Source: G963666945 sp963666945
GTDB lineage: Bacteria; Bacteroidota; Bacteroidia; Bacteroidales; Marinifilaceae
Direction: 5' to 3'
Assembly: GCA_963666945.2 (NCBI GenBank)
Contig: CAXXRT010000048.1
Location: forward strand, 1 to 56,461
DNA: 56,461 bases
The notes beneath the pieces were generated by a model. It did no database searches. It was not told the origin of the DNA and saw only the letters and a list, made by a program, of their open reading frames with translations. Position 1 is the first letter of the stretch, and each line of letters opens with the position of its first letter. Below, piece after piece: positions 45,801 to 55,519 of this stretch. Both the position numbers and the translations under genes were made by a program.

Positions 45801-46439
45801 ATGGGCAAAGAAATTATTGTTAGGAGAAAATTATCAGGGGAAAAAGATGTTTTTCATCTTGGTCCTCCGTGTGCTTATTGTGGTGCTCCTGCAGATAGGA
45901 GAAACATAGTGACAATAACGGAAAGATATGAGAAAAAAAAATGGGTCCACGATGTATTGTACAATAAATACCGCTTAAAAACATCTGTAGAGAAGGATGA
46001 TAAAACTCCGGCTTATGGTGAAGTTGAAATCAACCTGACTTATTGCGATAAACATCTTAAAGAACCTTTAAAATTAAGATATCTTGATGAGGCAATAATA
46101 ATTATAGGGCTTATATCTGTGGTTATAGTTATTTTTCTGTATTTTAACTATGCCAGAAATATCGGTAGCGGTAATATAAGGGATTTGTACTATACAATAA
46201 TTGGTTTTTCTATGGGTGTAATTGTTTTGTCATCTTTATTTTTGTTCAGAAGATACATATTTAAGCAATGTAAAGAGATCTATCATTATCCAACAACAAA
46301 CGGTCATTATGGCGTAGAAACATCAATACATGTCGATCCAGGTAAACAGGAAAAAGGTCCTGTTGTCTATGAATTAATATTAAAATTTACGAATAAAGAG
46401 ACAGCAAAACGTTTTTTAGAAGAATATCCTGATAAATAA
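45801..46439 (+). CDS. Membrane protein with N-terminal Cys-rich motif
   Basis: 212 residues. N-terminal cytoplasmic part with PPCAYCGAPADRR and a later LTYCDKH that together look like a zinc ribbon (CxxC, C-x2-H). Two membrane helices at about 93-115 and 131-150, and a soluble C-terminal domain. I do not recognise the family. Unpaired, ends at a terminator shared with the nitroreductase gene. Confidence 0.65.
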   Translation: MGKEIIVRRKLSGEKDVFHLGPPCAYCGAPADRRNIVTITERYEKKKWVHDVLYNKYRLKTSVEKDDKTPAYGEVEINLTYCDKHLKEPLKLRYLDEAIIIIGLISVVIVIFLYFNYARNIGSGNIRDLYYTIIGFSMGVIVLSSLFLFRRYIFKQCKEIYHYPTTNGHYGVETSIHVDPGKQEKGPVVYELILKFTNKETAKRFLEEYPDK

Positions 46440-46480
46440 TATTTCCTCTGACCTTTAAATATACTTTTCTGTGTTTAAGT

Positions 46481-46507
46481 AAAAGCCTGGTTTTTATCCA
46501 GGCTTTT
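46481..46507. terminator. Bidirectional terminator
   Basis: Arms AAAAGCCTGG and CCAGGCTTTT with a 7-base T-rich loop, between convergent genes. Confidence 0.85.
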
Positions 46508-46530
46508 GATTTATGAGGAGTTTGTAATTT

Positions 46531-47364
46531 CTAATTATAATGACCGACAGGCATAAGATATAGAATCTCTTCCTCTTTTGGAAGTTTTAATACTTTTGTT
46601 ACTTCATCATCTTCAAATGCACCAACGGCACATGTGCCAAGACCTAAGGCCTCTGCCTGAAGGTATACATTCTGTGCAGAATGCCCCAAATCCATACATA
46701 CATAGCGTTTACGCCCTCTTTCTCCATATTTTATAGTGTTTCTGGCAAAAACTGCAGTGTAAACAATGCTGACAGGTGCATCGCCTATCATTTCCTGGTA
46801 CCAACAGCCAGCACATAAATCTTTTCTTAAATCACCATCAAGAACTTTAATTATTTTATGTCCGTCAGGAATATACTTATATAATCCTGCAGAAAGACCA
46901 TCAACATTTCCTACAACCAGATATATTTCCAACGGATAACGAGCTCCTGCAGATGGGGCTGTTTTTAAACCTCCTGATAAGCTTGCTTTTTTCATAGGAC
47001 TTGTTATTCCATAAGCAGACCAAAGTATTTGTGAAACTTCCTTTGCATTAAGAGGAGTATTATTATAGTTTCTTCTTGATCGTCTGTTTTGTAATGTTTC
47101 CTCAAGAGAAATATTACTTTTCGTACGGGGTGCAGGTAATTCATATAAATTCTCTGCACCGTTGACTTTGTTGAATACATCTTTCATATTGGAATATATA
47201 GAAGTTATATTATCTTCTCCTTTTTTTATTTGTTTCTCCTTAATATTGTCATTAGTTTTTCCTGAAACTATATCTGAGATGTTAAATCTTACTAGTAATA
47301 ATACAGTTATGACAACGAAGATCCAGTTCAGCAATACGCTGAAATTAAAGTATTTTTTTCTCAT
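46531..47364 (-). CDS. SagB-type nitroreductase with N-terminal membrane anchor
   Basis: 277 residues from ATG 47364. One membrane helix at about residues 9-25, then a SagB/ThcOx nitroreductase domain: ETLQNRRSRRNYN (FMN phosphate), SQILWSAYGIT, TAPSAGARYPLE, and CMDLGHSAQNVYLQAEALGLGTCAVGAF. SagB oxidises azolines to azoles in some peptide clusters, but no cyclodehydratase or precursor gene is near, so this is the stand-alone form of unknown substrate. An upstream TTG would add residues and is less likely. Confidence 0.85.
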   Translation of the reverse strand: MRKKYFNFSVLLNWIFVVITVLLLVRFNISDIVSGKTNDNIKEKQIKKGEDNITSIYSNMKDVFNKVNGAENLYELPAPRTKSNISLEETLQNRRSRRNYNNTPLNAKEVSQILWSAYGITSPMKKASLSGGLKTAPSAGARYPLEIYLVVGNVDGLSAGLYKYIPDGHKIIKVLDGDLRKDLCAGCWYQEMIGDAPVSIVYTAVFARNTIKYGERGRKRYVCMDLGHSAQNVYLQAEALGLGTCAVGAFEDDEVTKVLKLPKEEEILYLMPVGHYN

Positions 47365-47522
47365 GTTTTTTTGTAATAGTGTCAATAAACAAACATTTAA
47401 TTCAATATCAGATAATAAATTTATAAAATTTAAAAACCTCACCAATGGTTATACGGAGAAGTTTTACGGAGGATATAAAAAAAGGTTATTATAAATTAGA
47501 AAAAAATATAATAAAATAGAAA

Positions 47523-47550
47523 ATCCCGGAATTCTTAAGCTCTCCGGGAT
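47523..47550 (-). terminator. Terminator of the metH-metF operon
   Basis: Arms ATCCCGGA and TCCGGGAT with a 12-base loop, followed by T-rich sequence on the minus strand, 29 bases past metF. Confidence 0.78.
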
Positions 47551-47578
47551 ATAAATATTATTGAAAATTGAATGTTTA

Positions 47579-48532
47579 TTAAAAAACTGCCTCTGCTATT
47601 TTTCTGACATTGTCTGAATTACTCATAGTATAATAATGAACGACAGGAACCCCGTAAGAGATAAGCTCCTTACTTTGTTTTATTGCCCACTCAATACCCA
47701 CCTGATTAGCTTCTGCATTATTATTACATTTCTCAATTTCTCTTACTAATTCATTTGGGATATCTATATTGAAAGCCCTTGGCAGCATTTCAATATGTTT
47801 CTTGACAGATATGGGTTTAATTCCCGGTATGATAGGAACATTGATACCTGCAGCTCTACATTTGTCAACAAAGTCAAAATACTTTTGATTGTCATAAAAC
47901 AACTGGGTCACTATGTATTCTGCACCAAGATCAACCTTTTCTTTAAGATATTTTATATCTGTATCAAGATTTGGAGCTTCGTAATGTTTCTCTGGATAAC
48001 CAGCAACACCAATGCAGAAATCAGTTGCCGCAGGAGTCTGTAAATGCTCATCTATATAGATGCCTTTATTCATATCCGATATTTGCTTAACAAGTCCGGT
48101 AGTATGCAGATGTCCATCTTCCTCAGGGATAAATAGTCTTTGTCCATGTGCAGGATCTCCTCTAAGGGCCATGATATTCTCAATACCAAGAAAATTAAGG
48201 TCAATGAGTTCATTTTCAATTTTGTGTATATTGCTTCCTCCACAAATAAGATGGGGAACAACATCAACTTTAAACCTGTGCATTAAGCTGGCTGCTAGAG
48301 CAACAGATCCGGGTCGTTTGGTGACAATTTTCTTTTTTAGCAGCCCGTTCTCCTTTGGTTCGTAATGTACCTCATCGCTGTGATAGGTTACATTTATAAA
48401 TGGGGGCTTAAATTCCATCAAGGGCTCAATACCCTTGTAAATAACGTTTATATCTGTTCCTTTAACAGGGGGAACCAATTCAAAGGAAAATAGTGTTTTA
48501 TCTGTGGTATTTAGTATATCAGCAACTTTCAT
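47579..48532 (-). CDS. metF: Methylenetetrahydrofolate reductase
   Basis: 317 residues, standard length. Reduces methylene-THF to methyl-THF, the methyl donor for MetH. Motifs SFELVPP near the start, ALRGDPAH, and TQLFYDN are all present. 32 bases after metH; the two form an operon for methionine regeneration. Confidence 0.96.
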   Translation of the reverse strand: MKVADILNTTDKTLFSFELVPPVKGTDINVIYKGIEPLMEFKPPFINVTYHSDEVHYEPKENGLLKKKIVTKRPGSVALAASLMHRFKVDVVPHLICGGSNIHKIENELIDLNFLGIENIMALRGDPAHGQRLFIPEEDGHLHTTGLVKQISDMNKGIYIDEHLQTPAATDFCIGVAGYPEKHYEAPNLDTDIKYLKEKVDLGAEYIVTQLFYDNQKYFDFVDKCRAAGINVPIIPGIKPISVKKHIEMLPRAFNIDIPNELVREIEKCNNNAEANQVGIEWAIKQSKELISYGVPVVHYYTMSNSDNVRKIAEAVF

Positions 48533-48564
48533 TGTACAATAATTTTAAACAAGAATAATTAATA

Positions 48565-50470
48565 TTATTTCCCAATAATATTTTTAACAATGGTATCTAT
48601 TTTGTTAGTATCCTTACCTCTTCTACGTATGTAGTCATCAGCTTGTTCCCTAGTTATCTTTCCAACTGAGAAATAACGGGAATCCGGATGGGCAAAATAC
48701 ATTCCGCATACACTCGAACAGGGATACATTCCATAACTGTCACTCAATTTTATGCCGGTATTCTTTTCTACATCCAGAAGATCGAATATCAGCTTTTTGG
48801 AACTATGATCAGGACAAGCCGGATAACCGTATGCTGGTCTTATTCCCCTGTATTTACAGTCAATAAGTTCTTGTAAGGAAAATTTCTCGGCAGGAGAGTA
48901 GCCCCATATTTCCTTCCTTATTTTCTCGTGCATAAGTTCAGAAAAAGCCTCGGCAAGTCTGTCCGTTATACTCTGTACAAGAATAGCCTTGTAGTCATCA
49001 TGCTTAGCTTTGTACTTTTCTACAAGCTTATCGGCACCAAGACCTGAAGTCAGGGCAAAGAATCCAATGTAATCAGTTTTTCCTGAAACCTTTGGTGCAA
49101 CAAAATCAGAAAGACAAAGGCATTCCTTTTTGTTGCCAGACTGTTGTCTTAATTGAGGGAATCTCTGCAGTAGCTTTGACTTATCCTCAGAATCATAAAC
49201 AAGAATATCATCACCATCAGAAACTGCAGGTAATATGCCTACTACACCAGAGGCCTTAATTTTACCACCAGAGATAATCTCGGAAAGAACATTCTGTGCA
49301 TCAGCATACAATTTCTTAGCCTCTTCACCTCTTTGAGGATGGGTAAGCAATTCAGGGTATTTTCCTTTTATCTGCCATGTATGGAAGAAATAGGTCCAGT
49401 CAATATATTTTGCAATTTCACCAAGGTCATAATCCTCAAACACCTTAATACCGGTCATTAGGGGTTCTGGAATCTGGTAAGATTCAAAATCAAGCTTTAA
49501 TGCTTTTTCTCTTGCTTTATCGAGATCATAGTAAGAAGATCTGGAATTCTCATAATTCTCCCTTATCTTCGAATACTCATTATATTTTTGTTCAACGAAA
49601 GTTTCTTTGTCATTAATAATAGCCTTCACAAGACCAACTGTCTGAGAAGCATCACCGCCGTGAATCACCCCATGCTTGTATAGTGGAGCCAGTTTTACTG
49701 CTGTATGAAGTACAGATGTAGTTGCGCCACCAACAAATATGGGAATATTCAATCCTCTATTAGTCAGCTCCGTACAAAGATTCTCCATTTCCTCAAGTGA
49801 AGGGGTTATAAGACCGCTCACACCGATAGCATCGGCATTTAGTCTTAAGGCTTCAGAGATAATGGTTTCATTATCAATCATTACTCCCAGATCAATAACT
49901 TCGAAGTTGTTGCACGATAGTACAATACCCACAATATTCTTACCTATATCATGTACATCACCCTTGACTGTAGCAATAACCACAGTTCCGGCCTTGGTAG
50001 AATTACCCTTAGTCTTTTCTTTTTCAAGCCATGGTGTAAGTACCTCAACAGCCTTTTTCATTACACGAGCCGACTTCACAACCTGAGGAAGGAACATCTT
50101 ACCCTCTCCGAAAAGACTGCCAACCTTGTTCATACCATTCATTAGGGGCTGTTCGATAATATCTATAACACTATCGTACTTATTTATGGCCTCCAGAACA
50201 TCCGCTTCAATAAACTCTGTATAACCCTTTATAAGTGAGTAGCTCAGTCTTTCATCAATTTCCTTATTTCTCCACTCATTGTTAACGTTAGTTTTAATGT
50301 CTTTAGTCTGCTTAACCTTATCTGCAATCTCAAGCAATCTGTCAGTTGCATCCTCTCTTTTATTCAGAACCACATCCTCAACATGCTCTAGAAGCTCAGC
50401 TTCAATATCATCGTATATCTGTAGCATTCCGGGATTGACTATACCCATATCAAGACCCGCATTGATGGCT
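48565..50470 (-). CDS. metH: Cobalamin-dependent methionine synthase MetH, C-terminal half only
   Basis: About 635 residues of an enzyme of ~1,230. Present: the helical cap, B12 domain with DVHDIGKN (His ligand of cobalt) and the C-terminal reactivation domain (RPAYGYPACPDH, YGMYPCSSVCGMYFAHP). Missing: the homocysteine and folate barrels. The frame matches family sequence back to AINAGLDMGIVNPG; immediately upstream the sequence switches to unrelated GC-rich DNA, so the truncation is the junction, not a natural short gene. Confidence 0.94.
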
Positions 50471-50480
50471 TTTCCCAACC
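50465..50480. other. Abrupt junction between Bacteroidetes and planctomycete-like DNA
   Basis: metH codons are recognisable to about 50,470; from there GC content rises sharply and the coding signal is on the opposite strand with a different codon style. No transposase, attachment site, integrase, tRNA or direct repeat is visible at the joint. Reads as a chimera of two genomes. Confidence 0.85.
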
Positions 50481-52033
50481 GCATTCAGCCATCGTGGCGG
50501 CCCATTCTCGTCGGATATGTCGCGATACAGTGGAGCAGCGGTTCCAATGTAAAAGCCCCTGACGCCCACGATCACGAACACGAGCAGCTCGATGAACATG
50601 ATCATGAACACGAGCACGAAGCGGAAACAAAGAACACAACCATGAGCAAGATGCCGAGCCCGCCCATGATCATGCCGAGGATGGCCAAGATGAGGATCAT
50701 GACCATGAAGGAGAAGCATCGCACGAGCATGAAAACGAGCATGGCGATGACGCTCACAACGATGGGACATGACCATGAAGCGGAAAGCCCGAAACAGACA
50801 GAATCCCACCCAGCCGCTACATCGCCTGGTGTTGGAGACAACACCCTAACCATCTCACCGCAGGCGGAAAAAAACATCAACCTGACCACGGTGAAAGTCA
50901 AGGTTGACGACTTCCAACGCACGATCACGATCCCTGGCCGCGTGGTTGAGCAGGCAGGCCATTCGCGAGTGAAAGTTTCGTCACCGCTGACAGGCATCGT
51001 CGAAAAGATCGACACAATTCGCGGTGAAGCGGTCAAGCCTGGCCAACCGCTTTTCGAGTTGCGACTCACTCATGAAGATGTGATCCGACAGCAGACAGAA
51101 CTTCTACGTCTGGTGCAACAATTGGAGATCGTGAACCGTGAGCTCAAGCGGCTCGAAAAAGTCGCCGCCTCGGGAGCGATTCCTGGCAAGACGCTTCTCA
51201 ATACTCAGTATGAAGCCGAAAAGCTCAAGGCCGAGATCAATGCGAACAAAGAAGGCCTCTTGCTATTGGGACTTACTCAGAAGCAAACAGAAAACATCGT
51301 CTCGAAAGAGCAACTGATTCAGAAAATCGTCATCACTGCTCCCAATGGCAAAAGAGAACACGAAACATGCGACTGTGAATATCTACTCCAGGTCGCACAA
51401 ATCGATGCCTCGATTGGCCAACAAGTCGAGGCCGGCGAAGAACTTGGAGTCCTGACGGATTACTGCCTCTTGCTCATCGAAGGGCAAGCCCTCGAACAGG
51501 ACGCGGCTGCGCTGAACAATGCGGTAAAAAGAAGAGTTGCCAATTACTGCTATTATCGAACTGCAGGGAAAACAAGTCGAAATACCGAACCTGCGAATCC
51601 TGTTTCTCGACAGCGAAGTGAACATGGAGACACGGGCACTTCGGTTTTATGCTTACTTGCCGAATGAAGTGGTTACCGACAGAAAAAGCCCGTCGGGCCG
51701 CCGATTCATCGAATGGAAATTCCGGCCCGGCCAACGTGTCGAGTTGTTCCTTCCGATCGAAAACTGGCCTGATTGTATTGTGCTTCCCCGGCCAGGCAGT
51801 CATCCAAGACGGCCTCGAATCGATCGTCTTTGTGAAGAAGGGCGAATTGGTAACTCGCGTGCCGGTCGTCGAAAAATATCGCGATGCACGTGTCGGTCGT
51901 TGTCGCCGATGACGGTACGCTTCGTCCAGGACAAGAAGTGGTCGCCAACGGTGCCTACCAGCTTTTCCTGAAAATCAAAAACCGTTCGGCTCCCATCGAT
52001 CCGCATGCGGGACACAATCATTTAAAAAAATAA
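50480..52033 (+). CDS. CusB/CzcB-type efflux adaptor with His-rich linker, frame broken repeatedly
   Basis: Membrane-fusion protein of a heavy-metal RND pump. N-terminal hydrophobic segment (ILVGYVAIQW), then about 90 residues rich in His, Asp and Glu (HDHEHEQLDEHDHEH, HEHENEHGDDAH) that can chelate metal, then lipoyl/barrel domains (GRVVEQAGHSRVKVSSPLTG, RGEAVKPGQPLFELR). C-terminus ends PHAGHNHLKK at 52033. Frame changes near 50,620-50,635, 50,764-50,766, 51,526-51,530, 51,786-51,789 and ~51,885; most are one extra base in a run. The true start may lie before the junction. Confidence 0.78.
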
Positions 52034-52158
52034 AACATCGTTAGCCGTCGCACTTATGCAACGTGTATCGAAGAACGCTTTACAAGTGAAGCGGCTAACA
52101 ATGATTACAAATCAACTTCTTACATTGAAAAAAGCGTGCGGAAGCACCGAACTAAAAA

Positions 52159-55100
52159 ATGTTAAATGCTATAATACGTTTTTCGTTGCGTCATCGGCTG
52201 ATGGTGCTGATTTTCGCCTTGCTGCTAATGCTTTACGGCGGTTGGCAAGCCTTGCAATTGACGATCGATGTCTTTCCCAACCTCGACCGGCCACGTGTCG
52301 TGATCATGACCGAAGCACCCGGCTTGGCGCCGGAGGAAGTGGAATCGCTGGTTACCTTTCCGATCGAAACCGCGTTGAATGGTGCCAACGGAGTCCAGGC
52401 AGTCCGGACAACCTCAGGCGTCGGGCTGTCGGTCATCTACGTCGAATTCGACTGGGGGAACCGACATCTATACGGACCGCCAGATCGTTGTGTGAACGTT
52501 TGGCCACGATCCAGAACCAGCTTCCACCAGAAGTGGTGCCACAGCTTTCGCCGATTTCGTCGATCATGGGTCAGATCATGATCGTCGGTATTTGGAGTGA
52601 AAACCAAGACACCACGCCGATGGAGCTCCGCACGCTGGCCGACTGGGTCATCCGGCAACGGCTCCGGACCATCCCGGGTGTCTCCCAAGTTTTCGTCATG
52701 GGCGGTGACCGAAAGCAGTTTCAGGTACTTGTCTCGCCAGACCAACTGCTGCGGTATGACGTCACATTGCACGAAGTCGAAACGGCACTGGCGAAAAGTA
52801 ACGAAAACGTGACCGGCGGTTACCTGAAACAGCAAGGACCATATGAACTACTGGTTCGTTCGCTCGGTCGGGTTACGTCGGTCAAACAGATTGAGGACAT
52901 TGTCGTCGACCATCGCGAAGATCGGCCAATTCTCCTCAAGCAGGTTGCTCGGGTTATCGAAGGTCCTGAGGTGAAACGAGGCGACGCTCGGGCTACCGTC
53001 CGAACCGGGGAAAACGAATGGAGCGGCGGACCGGCTGTCCTGTTGACCATCAACAAGCAGCCTGGTGCCGATACTCGCCAAATCACCGAAGAGGTCACCC
53101 AAGCTTTGAAGGAGCTGAAAGCGAGTCTCCCATCCGACGTCCAAATATCGACGGAACTTTACCAACAACGAGCGTTCATCGATCGGGCTGTCACCAACGT
53201 GCTCGAAGCACTTCGTGACGGATCGATCTTGGTGGTGATTATCCTGTTTGTGTTCCTCATGAACTTCAGAACCACCTTTATCACATTGACGGCGATCCCA
53301 CTTTCGCTGGTCATTACGGCGTTAGTCTTTAAATGGACCGGCATGTCGATCAACACGATGACGCTCGGTGGACTTGCCGTGGCGATCGGCGAAATTGGTC
53401 GACGACGCTATCGTTTGATGTGGAAAACATCTTCCGCCGGCTTCGCGAAAAATCAAGTACTTCCCAACCCTCGCCCCAAACTTCGAGTAGTCTACGAAGC
53501 GAGTTGTGAAGTCAGAAACTCGATCGTTTTCGGGACGCTTATCGTCGTTTTGGTCTTCCTACCCGTCTTCGCGCTTGGCGGAATGGAAGGTCGACTCTTC
53601 ACGCCGCTGGGCATCGCGTATATCGTCTCGATCGTGTCGTCGTTGTTGGTGTCGCTAACACTTACGCCTGTCCTCTCTTACCTGCTTTTGGGGACAGTCA
53701 CTACAAAAAAGCACCTTCAGGATGGGATCCTTTTGCGTGGAATCAAAAAAATCGCTGCGTATTGCATTCGGAAATCGACCCAACACGCTACCGTCGTCCT
53801 TCTTGGAACCACCGCGATTGTCATCGCGTTTGGCATCGCCCTGCTGCAACTCGAAAGTGACTTTCTTCCGCCGTTTAATGAAGGGACGGTTCAAATCAAC
53901 GTGATCCTCAAGCCAGGGCACCTCGCTGGACGTTTCGCGTCGTGTCGTGCTCGATGTCGAACAACAGCTAAAGAAGGTTAAAGCAATTAAATCGCTCACT
54001 TTCAAGACAGGCCGAGCCGAACTGGACGAACACGCGGTGACGGTCAACATGACGGAAGTCATCGCGGAACTTCGACCCGAGGTGGATCAGTCGCGAGAAG
54101 AAATTCTCGACGAAATCCGAGAAGTGCTCTCCAGCGAAAACCTTCCGGGCGTAATTATAGGCGTCGAACAACCGTTGGCGCACCTGATGTCGCATATGCT
54201 GTCCGGTGTTCAGTCACAAATTGCGATCAAACTCTACGGCGATGACCTGACCACGCTTCGTAACACTGCGGAAAAGATGAAAAACACGATCAGCGACATC
54301 CCCGGCGTGAAGGATCTTCAAGTCGAACAACAAGTCGAGATTCCTCAGCTTCGGATCGAGCTCGACGGCGATCAGCTCATGAAATATGGGCTAACTCGAT
54401 ATGATGCCAATGAGCTGATTTCCACGGCGATGAACGGACGTGTCGTTTCGGAAGTGATCGACGGACAACGCAAGTTCGACTTGATGATCCGACTCGATGA
54501 GCCTTACCGCGAAGACCTGGATTCGTTGCGCCGTCTTCGAATCGATCTGCCTCGTGGAGGATCGACGCTTTTAGGCTCCATTGCCAAAATCTACGAGTCG
54601 ACCGGTCCTAATACGATCAAACGTGAGCAAGTCCGGCGTCGGATCGTCGTGAAGTGTAACACTTCCGGTCGCGGACTGGTCGATGTCGTGCAAGACATCC
54701 AAAAAAACGCTGCTGCCCATCGAGGAAAACCTACCCTCGGGCTACTTCGTGGAATATGGCGGACAGTTTGAAAGTCAGCAAAGTGCATCCCGGATGATTG
54801 TCGTCCTCTTTGCTATCACGCTTTTGGGAATGTTCTTGGTCCTTTACACAATGTTTCGTAGTGCCAACCTTGCCGTCCAGGTAATGATCGCACTGCCGAC
54901 CGCGTTTATCGGCTCTGTTGCCGCACTTTACCTCACACACCAAACGCTTTCCATCGCGGCGATGGTCGGCTTTATTTCGCTTTGCGGCATCGCGTCCCGA
55001 AACCGGAATTTTGTTGATCAGCCACTACCTCAACCTGGTCCGGTTCGAAGGCGAAGGTGGACCCGGCAGATGATCGTTCGGGCTGGCACGGAACGAGTCG

Positions 55101-55330
55101 CCCCCGTTTTGATGACGGCATTGACGTCGGGAATCGGACTGGTTCCCCTTGCCATGGCAGCCGGTCAGCCGGGCAAGGAAATTCTGTATCCTGTGGCAAC
55201 CGTCATCATTGGCGGCCTGCTTTCGAGTACGCTGTTGGAATTTTTTGTGCGGCCCGCCTTGTTCTGGCGATTTGGCCGTGCTGCCGCTCAACGAGCTATC
55301 GAACGCCAAACGGATGAGCTGGATGCATAG
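52159..55330 (+). CDS. CusA/CzcA-type heavy-metal RND efflux pump, frame broken repeatedly
   Basis: About 1,050 residues once repaired. Start MLNAIIRFSLRHRLMVLIFA; motifs VFPNLDRPRVVI, EAPGLAPEEVE, PIETALNG, and in the second half VIIGVEQPLAHLMSHMLSGV, IAMVGFISLCGIASRNG(I)LL. HME-RND family, exporting Cu, Ag, Co, Zn or similar with the CusB-like adaptor just upstream. At least eight frame breaks, near 52,454, 52,490, 53,390-53,510 (three), 53,918, 54,701 and 54,993-55,060; nearly all are one extra base in a homopolymer. Planctomycete-like by sequence style. Confidence 0.85.
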
Positions 55331-55440
55331 CGAATTTGCCTGGTAATAGTCCAAGCCGGATTTGTGACGTAGTCTCAAGTCCGGATCCGGAAAAGAGACT
55401 AACGTCTCATTTCCGGCTTGAAATATGGGACCCCATAAAA

Positions 55441-55473
55441 AAAACGGTCGACCTTAAAAGAAGGTCGACCGTT
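55441..55473 (-). terminator. Terminator between cusA-like and porin genes
   Basis: 14-bp arms AAACGGTCGACCTT and AAGGTCGACCGTTT with a 5-base loop; the minus strand runs into eight T residues. Likely ends the minus-strand porin gene, with cusA ending 110 bases away. Confidence 0.88.
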
Positions 55474-55519
55474 TCAATAGTTTTTTCAAGTTCGGTGCGG
55501 TAGCACCAATCAAGAAGTT

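Noticed and set aside
50279..51667. Single 462-residue ORF across the junction
   Set aside because: Its first 65 codons are antisense to metH; only the part after about 50,480 is real coding sequence, itself frame-broken.
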